From contig NC_018017.1 of NCBI RefSeq assembly GCF_000243155.2, positions 3,782,001 through 3,846,000 on the forward strand: DNA of 64,000 nucleotides, in the 5' to 3' direction. Positions 59,036 to 64,000 of this stretch are shown piece by piece. A program made the translations under genes and the position numbers. Position 1 is the stretch's first letter, and each line of letters begins with the position of its first letter. The notes beneath the pieces were generated by a model, which saw only the letters and a program-made list of their open reading frames with translations, made no database searches and was not told where the DNA came from. Origin of the DNA: Desulfitobacterium dehalogenans ATCC 51507. GTDB lineage: Bacteria; Bacillota; Desulfitobacteriia; Desulfitobacteriales; Desulfitobacteriaceae.

Positions 59036-61129
59036 TTAACATCCTCCCGATAATACCTTTATCAAAGCCTTGACCTTTTGCAAGGACTCCTCATACTCCT
59101 CCTCAGGGACGGAATCAGCCACAATGCCCCCGCCGCCATTAAAGTAAGCCTGACCATCCTTCAAAAGAATCGTCCGGATCACGATATTGGTATCCCAGGC
59201 CCCATCAAAACCGATATAGCCGATGCTTCCTGTATAAAGCCCCCGTTTATAAGGCTCCAGCTCATCAATGATCTCCATGGCCCGAATCTTCGGTGCTCCG
59301 GTGATGGAGCCTCCAGGGAAAATTGCTTTCAGAATCTCACTGACCTTCAGATTGGGCTTTAGCTTACCTACAATAGTCGAGACCAAATGCCACACGGTAG
59401 GGTATTGCTCCAGACGTATCAAATCCGTAACCTTTACAGAACCGTAGCGGCAGATCCGGCCCAAATCATTGCGCTGGAGATCGATAATCATGGTCAGCTC
59501 AGCCCGGTCTTTCGTGCTTTCTGTTAGTTCCCTGGCATAAGCTTCATCCTCTTCAGGAGTCTTGCCCCGAGGACGGGTCCCTTTAATAGGACGGGTCTCA
59601 ATCTCCCCCCGGGCGTTAATCTGCACAAAGCGCTCCGGGGAACTGCTGAGTATCTGGAAATCCTCATAAGGTAAAAAGGCCGCAAAGGGAGCGGGATTAT
59701 GGGCATGGAGGGCTTTATATAATTCTAAGGGCTCCCTGGTGTAAGGAATCTGAAAACGCTGGGTCAAATTGGCCTGATAAATATCTCCGGCATAGATATA
59801 ATCGATAACCCGCTGCAAATCCAGCAGATACTGTTCCTTACTCACCGTGTGATGAACCCTATCATGCAGCTGCCCCATATCCTTGCTTCCACCATATCCT
59901 TGATAATTTCCTATGGCCTCTTCCTTGCCTTCCTGCCATTCACGCTCTTCCAGGAATCCTTCAATCACTCTAAAGAGCCGATCCATCCTTGCCTGGGCCA
60001 CCGGCCTCCGGCACTCTCCAGACCCCGTCATCCCGCAGGCAAGTAAGGTATAACGATGGCTCTCATGATCATAAGCCAGTATCCCGTCATACCAGCTAAA
60101 CCGCCATAAGGGCAGGTCCAGATCATTGACCCCACTTTGGGGCATTTCTTCCAGCTCATCTTTTAAATCATAGGTCCAAAAGCCTACCGCTCCCCCCACA
60201 AAAGGAAATTCTGTGGGATTGGATACCTGATAGCGTTCCACCAAATCATCCAGAATCTTTAAGGACTCTCCCTCAGGGTAGGCGAGCCATTCCTGCCAAA
60301 TAAGGGGGCTTGGGCCTTCCTTGCCGCCTCCCCCTTCGGTATCGAAGCGCTTCACCTCTACTGCATCCCCGTAAGCACTGGCTTGCAGGAAAGGAAACGC
60401 TCCCATAAAGGAATACCGCCCCAGTCCGGCATAGTTTTTCCCGCTATCCAGGAAAAAGGGATACTCACTTTCTTCAAAGGCCTCTAATAATTCAATAGGC
60501 TGAAGGTCTATATCCAGCTCTTGAATGATCCATGGTGAATTGTGCTGTGCCTTCCACCAGGATCGGGCATTTTTGACCGCATTTTCCAGAAGGTCATGCC
60601 CCTTCTCCGTCAGAATAGCTTCCGGATGGAATTGAACTCCTTCAATGGGCGACTCCCGATGGCGAATCCCCATGATCTCACCATCAGCCGTCTCTGCGGT
60701 GATAAGGAGTTCTTCAGGCAAGCTCTCCCGATGCAGAGCCAGGGAATGATAACGGGTAACCGTCAAAGGATTCGGAAGCTGGAAAAACACACCTTGTCCG
60801 TCGTGGTGAATCTGAGACACTTTGCCATGAACCGGTGCTTTCGCTCGAATAACCTCCCCCCCAAAAATCTCTCCGATAGCCTGATGCCCCAGACAGACTC
60901 CCAAGATAGGGACCTTTCCCTTAAAGTAATCAATCACTGTCAAAGTAAACTGCGCATCCCGGGGTGCACACGGCCCAGGGGAAATAACGATCAGCTCCGG
61001 CCTGAGGTCTTCAATGTCTTCAATGGTGCACTGATCACGGCGCAGTGCCAAAACCTCTTCTCCCAATTCCCCGAAGTATTGATACAGGTTAAAAGTGAAG
61101 GAATCAAAATTATCCAGTATAAAGATCAA
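59036..61129 (-). CDS. pabAB: Fused aminodeoxychorismate synthase PabA-PabB
   Basis: 697 residues, two enzymes in one chain. Residues 1-190 are the glutamine amidotransferase: GVCLGHQAIGEIFGG (catalytic Cys near 79) and VQFHPEAILTEKG (His-Glu). Residues about 205-690 are the chorismate-binding PabB part: SSSPERFVQINARGEIETRPIKGTRPRG (the PIKGT lysine is the mark of aminodeoxychorismate rather than anthranilate synthase), TMIIDLQRNDLGRIC and FPGGSITGAPKIRAMEIIDELEP. It makes 4-amino-4-deoxychorismate from chorismate and glutamine. The PabA-PabB fusion order and following pabC are common in Firmicutes. Confidence 0.96.
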   Translation of the reverse strand: MIFILDNFDSFTFNLYQYFGELGEEVLALRRDQCTIEDIEDLRPELIVISPGPCAPRDAQFTLTVIDYFKGKVPILGVCLGHQAIGEIFGGEVIRAKAPVHGKVSQIHHDGQGVFFQLPNPLTVTRYHSLALHRESLPEELLITAETADGEIMGIRHRESPIEGVQFHPEAILTEKGHDLLENAVKNARSWWKAQHNSPWIIQELDIDLQPIELLEAFEESEYPFFLDSGKNYAGLGRYSFMGAFPFLQASAYGDAVEVKRFDTEGGGGKEGPSPLIWQEWLAYPEGESLKILDDLVERYQVSNPTEFPFVGGAVGFWTYDLKDELEEMPQSGVNDLDLPLWRFSWYDGILAYDHESHRYTLLACGMTGSGECRRPVAQARMDRLFRVIEGFLEEREWQEGKEEAIGNYQGYGGSKDMGQLHDRVHHTVSKEQYLLDLQRVIDYIYAGDIYQANLTQRFQIPYTREPLELYKALHAHNPAPFAAFLPYEDFQILSSSPERFVQINARGEIETRPIKGTRPRGKTPEEDEAYARELTESTKDRAELTMIIDLQRNDLGRICRYGSVKVTDLIRLEQYPTVWHLVSTIVGKLKPNLKVSEILKAIFPGGSITGAPKIRAMEIIDELEPYKRGLYTGSIGYIGFDGAWDTNIVIRTILLKDGQAYFNGGGGIVADSVPEEEYEESLQKVKALIKVLSGGC

Positions 61130-61245
61130 AGTTGCTAGACTCCCTTCGATTCTGCGTTTATGTCAGATTTGACAAATTTCCTAAGCCTGAATATTCTATA
61201 CACTTCTGCTAATCTCCTCTTAGTGAAAGAGGATTCTTAATGAGC

Positions 61246-61285
61246 AAAAGGACAATTTGGAGGTTAAGCCCCAAATTGTCCTTTT
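61246..61285 (-). terminator. Terminator after the coiled-coil gene
   Basis: Perfect 15-bp stem AAAAGGACAATTTGG/CCAAATTGTCCTTTT; T-rich on both strands. Confidence 0.88.
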
Positions 61286-61309
61286 AAAATAAGTCGGCTG
61301 CGTCGGTAT

Positions 61310-61627
61310 TTACCTTACCCTGCGCAAATCCCTGATATCCGCATCATGAGCTAAGGAACGGTAGGACAGCATTTCCAAGACTCTTCCCCGCTGCTCCTGG
61401 GTATCGCTCATTCTCTTCTGCTCCTGCTTGATTGCTTCGATATCCTGCTTCATTACATCAATATCCTGCTTCATCACATTGACATCCTGCTGAACTTCTT
61501 CCAGCATCCCGTTGGTATTGCCTACAATCCGAATCAAGTCTGTCGTCATTTGCTGCATATGGGCTATATCCCGTCTAATGTCGCTTAGCTCCTTTCGTAC
61601 AAAGGACTCAAGCTCCTCATCCGACAT
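61310..61627 (-). CDS. Small coiled-coil protein with tandem heptads
   Basis: 105 residues from the ATG at 61627, ten bases after AAGGGGG (the longer frame to 61678 is Cys-rich and has no site). It is almost all helix: MSDEELESFVRKELSDIRRDIAHMQQ then near-perfect heptads VMKQDID-VMKQDIE-AIKQEQK (about 52-72), coded by a 21-bp tandem repeat. It resembles tail-fibre or MukF-like coiled coils only in composition; no family named. Function unknown. Confidence 0.7.
   Translation of the reverse strand: MSDEELESFVRKELSDIRRDIAHMQQMTTDLIRIVGNTNGMLEEVQQDVNVMKQDIDVMKQDIEAIKQEQKRMSDTQEQRGRVLEMLSYRSLAHDADIRDLRRVR
61441..61500 (-). repeat. 21-bp tandem repeat inside the coiled-coil gene
   Basis: Three units of about 21 bases share the core ATCCTGCT, the first two differing at only a few positions. 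Each encodes one heptad (VMKQDI[DE]). Repeat copy number may vary between strains. Confidence 0.8.
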
Positions 61628-61819
61628 CCGATATTTCCCCCTTTTGCCCTTCGCAGGCCTACAACATGCAACATGCATTCCTTGTTGCTTTACTTTCTAG
61701 GCAAAAGTATATCATGGTTTCTCCTGTTTTAAAAGATGGACAAACTGAAATTCCTCACCATTCCCACCCCGTCCACATACCTTATAAGTAGATTCACAAA
61801 GGAAAGGACGGGCCGACTC

Positions 61820-62095
61820 ATGAATGCTTCAAGCACTGAACGCACACCCCTTGTCATCGCGATGGAAATCAACGCCATTAACCAGGAGTCCAGAAAAATG
61901 CTGCTGAAGAATGCCATCGAGGTGGGCCGGCGTCTGAAAGAAGCCAAAGAATTGCTCAACCATGGGGAATGGCTGAAATGGCTTAAGGAGTCGGTCAATT
62001 ATTCTAAGAGCACGGCTGAAAATCTGATGAACCTATATAAAGAATATGGACCTAAACTTCTCTCCCTAGCAGATGACGACTTAAATTCCCAAACG
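61820..62095 (+). pseudogene. DUF3102-type gene, 5' part, interrupted by IS element
   Basis: 92 codons from the ATG at 61820 before the insertion. MNASSTERTPLVIAMEINAINQESRKMLLKNAIEVGRRLKEAKELLNHGEWLKWLKESVNYSKSTAENLMNLYKEYG is the DUF3102 pattern. The frame continues as QTWVC and a stop inside the IS. Joining base 62096 to 63775 restores the frame (N-S-Q-T-F-G-N-L-T-Y-S-Q), so the gene was intact before the insertion. DUF3102 proteins are common on Firmicute plasmids and in mobile regions; function is unknown. Confidence 0.9.
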
Positions 62096-62139
62096 TGGGT
62101 CTGTTGACAAATAGGGTAAATCATAGCGATTAAGGACCA

Positions 62140-63579
62140 TCAACAATAATTAACTGAGAGATTTCTCTGCAGACTTACTATCCTCAGCTTAATTTGCGGA
62201 TAGGAGACAGCTGGCCTGAGCGGTGCTGTCCCATACTTCACCAATCTTTTCAGGTTCAGGGCTATTGCCGAAAAGAGGCATTGTTCCTGGACTTTCTCAA
62301 TGCCTCGCTTGCGAGTGAACCTTAGATTGTGACATCGCTTTTGAAGAGCAAAATTCCCTTCACATATTACCTGCCGCTTGCGCATGACGTAGCGGTATAA
62401 GGCTGTTCCAACTAAGGCGTGATGGCGTTCCTGATCTTCTTGATAGAAATCCCGTCTGACTTCTTTGTAATTCGCCTTCCCGGCAATACATTGGCTTTTC
62501 AAAGGACAGTTTTTACAATCTTCTGATCGTGTGACATAGTTTTTACCCACTCTGTAATGTGCTTTTCTTACACCTATGTAACGCAGTGTGCAGTCGTTAG
62601 GACAGATATAACGGTCATTCTGAACGTCATAGTGAAAATCCTCAATGGTAAATAGTCCTCTTTCTTTACGCCAATGGGCTGTATGACCGGGATTGACAGG
62701 GATATAGGCTCTTATTCCAAGCTGATGTAATCCATGATGAACTGCCACTGTATCATAGCCGCTATCCAATCCCGCATAGCGGAAAGGAAGTCGACATTCT
62801 TTCTTTTGGTAAGCTATCCGTTCCACACAATAGGGGGCGTCGGTCACATCCCCCGGCGTGACATGGACGTCGGTTACGATACCATAGCGGATGTCCGAAC
62901 TTTGATGGCACAGGTAGTGAAAGCCTGCCGGCTTGGGATGTCTGTGCATCCACCCGGCTTCAGGATCAGAGAGAGACTTTTTTTTAACGGTCAGGGTCAT
63001 GTCTGCCTCTTCTGTTTTTTGCCGGATATGACCGCCATGCTCGTCGTTGAGCTTGAGCCAGTAGTCATTGGGACCTTCCACAAGAAGGACTTTCTCTGCA
63101 TGTCCGTTAGCGGCATTGGCTTTAATATGGGTGGAATCCATGACAACGCATTCACCGCCGATGAGTCCTGCTTCGGCGCAACGCTCAACCACGGTGTTAA
63201 AGATCTCCCGAAACACTTCCGTATCTTTGAACCGGCGTCTGCGGTTTTGAGAAAAGACAGAGTGATCCGGAACCTTATCTTCTAAGTCAAGACCTAGAAA
63301 CCAACGATAGGCGATATTGACGAGGATCTCTTGTTCCAGCTTCCGTTCGGAGTCTATTCCGTAGAGGTAGCCGATCAAGAGCATTTTTACAAGAACAACC
63401 GGATCAATGGAGGGTCGTCCTTTATCGCTGTATAACGGTCTCATGATGTCATAGACAAAGCTGAAATCTATGGCTGCGTCCAGCTTGCGCAGAAAGTGCC
63501 CTTTCGGCACGAGGTCCTCCATAAAGACACAAAGCATCCGGTTTTGTTTCTGTTTTTCCTCTTTCATCATTGGCGCCAC
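62140..63579 (-). CDS. IS1182-family transposase
   Basis: 479 residues, intact. N-terminal DUF772/InsH-like domain about 20-110 (FMEDLVPKGHFLRKLDAAIDFSFVYDIMRPLYSDKGRPSIDPVVLVKMLLIGYLYGIDSERKLEQEI) with ALVPxDHxLRxI-like start, then a DDE core: first Asp in VVMDSTHIKANA near 146, second in YAGLDSGYDTVAV near 243, and Glu near EGNFALQKRCHNLRFTRKRG at the C-terminus. A cysteine-rich zinc motif (CPNDCTLRYIGV, CKNCPLKSQC) lies between, as in the family. MAPMM or the second Met could start; AGGGGGTGG precedes. Confidence 0.95.
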   Translation of the reverse strand: MAPMMKEEKQKQNRMLCVFMEDLVPKGHFLRKLDAAIDFSFVYDIMRPLYSDKGRPSIDPVVLVKMLLIGYLYGIDSERKLEQEILVNIAYRWFLGLDLEDKVPDHSVFSQNRRRRFKDTEVFREIFNTVVERCAEAGLIGGECVVMDSTHIKANAANGHAEKVLLVEGPNDYWLKLNDEHGGHIRQKTEEADMTLTVKKKSLSDPEAGWMHRHPKPAGFHYLCHQSSDIRYGIVTDVHVTPGDVTDAPYCVERIAYQKKECRLPFRYAGLDSGYDTVAVHHGLHQLGIRAYIPVNPGHTAHWRKERGLFTIEDFHYDVQNDRYICPNDCTLRYIGVRKAHYRVGKNYVTRSEDCKNCPLKSQCIAGKANYKEVRRDFYQEDQERHHALVGTALYRYVMRKRQVICEGNFALQKRCHNLRFTRKRGIEKVQEQCLFSAIALNLKRLVKYGTAPLRPAVSYPQIKLRIVSLQRNLSVNYC

Positions 63580-63755
63580 CCCCTACACCATTATACCATG
63601 TCGAAGGAGATACCCTTTGATTTTCCAGGGTCCAAGGGGAGTGATGGTGAAAAAACGCCGGTTTTGAGACGAGTCATCTAGATGAGTAATTTCGAAATGA
63701 TCTAATCTTAAACTTACTTGTCATATCTCGATGTTGGCTGACAAGCATCTGTGCT
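63580..63755. other. Terminal non-coding part of the IS
   Basis: 176 bases between the transposase start and the right repeat; no additional gene is evident. Confidence 0.5.
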
Positions 63756-63774
63756 TTTGTCAACAGACCCACGT

Positions 63775-64000
63775 TTGGGAATTTGACTTACTCTCAAGCG
63801 CTCTTACTCCTGGGTCTCCCTGAAGAAGAGCGGGAAGAATTTGCAGTGCAGAATGATGTGGGCAATATGACAGCCCGACAGCTGAGTCAGGCCGTCAAAG
63901 AACAGAGAGCACCTACTCCGGCCAAAGAACAGCCCCAGTCTCAGGCAGAACCCCAGTCTGAGCTCCAAGTTGAATCCCCAGCCCGGCCCACGCCCCAAAA
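63775..64000 (+). pseudogene. DUF3102-type gene, 3' part, and low-complexity tail
   Basis: Continues the interrupted gene in the same frame after the IS: FGNLTYSQALLLLGLPEEEREEFAVQNDV, a typical DUF3102 stretch, then a Gln/Pro/Glu-rich tail (KEQPQSQAEPQSELQVESPARP) running off the right edge. The remainder lies outside the window. Confidence 0.88.

Larger units (their letters stand above)
62097..63770 (-). mobile_element. IS1182-family insertion sequence
   Basis: 1,674 bp. Terminal inverted repeats GGGTCTGTTGACAAA (62097-62111) and its inverse (63756-63770), 15 bp perfect. The flanking ACGT (62093-62096 and 63771-63774) is a likely 4-bp target duplication, though a 2-bp CG reading also restores the target. 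The insertion site is the exact centre of a perfect 24-bp palindrome, arms AAATTCCCAAAC (62083-62094) and GTTTGGGAATTT (63773-63784), in line with the palindrome preference of this family. One transposase gene inside. Confidence 0.92.

Noticed and set aside
61130-61245. T-box or other leader upstream of pabAB
   Set aside because: A CCTCTT/AAGAGG hairpin is present, but there is no T-box sequence or specifier loop.
63804-63998. Minus-strand frame at the right edge
   Set aside because: It is the complement of the Gln/Pro/Glu-rich tail of the DUF3102 gene.
1-64000. CRISPR array, rRNA, or prophage
   Set aside because: No regularly spaced direct repeats, rRNA signatures, integrase or phage structural genes were found in the window.

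Overview
The window looks like a chromosomal segment of an anaerobic, spore-forming, motile, low-to-mid GC Firmicute of the Peptococcaceae type, most probably Desulfitobacterium. This is inference from gene content: spoIIR, a GerMN lipoprotein, a SleB-like cortex hydrolase and a Spo0E-like phosphatase (sporulation); three methyl-accepting chemoreceptors and two HD-GYP proteins; B12-dependent glutamate mutase, a 2-hydroxyacyl-CoA dehydratase-type pair and class I Fe-S fumarase (strict anaerobe enzymes); and a membrane Fe-S/cytochrome b electron-transfer module. Most genes lie on the minus strand.

Layout. 1-3632: a glcF-glcE-glcD type 2-hydroxyacid dehydrogenase operon, its last gene cut by the window edge. 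3868-5593: an unrecognised gene and an IclR regulator, each preceded by a GAAAC/GTTTC palindrome. 5763-6109: tRNA-His, tRNA-Arg, tRNA-Pro. 6311-9470: rdgB, rph, a P-loop protein and an O-methyltransferase. 9633-13538: tandem HD/HD-GYP protein, HemAT-type globin chemoreceptor, zinc-ribbon protein, histidine kinase. 13864-15658: Tat-exported four-cluster ferredoxin plus cytochrome b. 15659-16101 has no convincing gene but holds a strongly structured element (about 15762-16048).

16159-25077: a long minus-strand operon, murI-glmS-glmL-glmE-mal-hgdB-like-activase-fumarase alpha-fumarase beta. It encodes glutamate to 3-methylaspartate to mesaconate, and probably on to citramalate if the fumarase pair acts as mesaconase. 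25218-30821: regulators, germination and sporulation genes, a ZIP transporter and a degenerate SGNH protein. 31044-39914: FadR-type GntR regulator, a chemoreceptor, a TctCAB tripartite transporter, a LarA-family racemase and a split UxaA/SuyAB-type lyase, which together look like uptake, racemisation and cleavage of one hydroxyacid. 40123-42764: a YlbF-family gene and four unrecognised genes, three of them small or membrane-associated. 42988-49025: SleB/LysM hydrolase, MazG-like, carboxyl-terminal protease, mutY, D-amino-acid transaminase, Spo0E-like, ferredoxin.

49437-53319: one operon of PAS-PP2C phosphatase, RsbW-type kinase, STAS antagonist and zinc-binding (CZB) chemoreceptor. 53700-57290: LapA-like, M23 peptidase, bactofilin, VanW/G5 protein. 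57442-61627: two divergent XRE regulators, pabC, fused pabAB, a coiled-coil protein. 61820-64000: a DUF3102-type gene split by a 1,674-bp IS1182-family element that landed at the centre of a perfect 24-bp palindrome.

Most transcription units end in clear Rho-independent terminators, listed below. Several start codons were moved from the longest reading frame to the codon with the better Shine-Dalgarno spacing.
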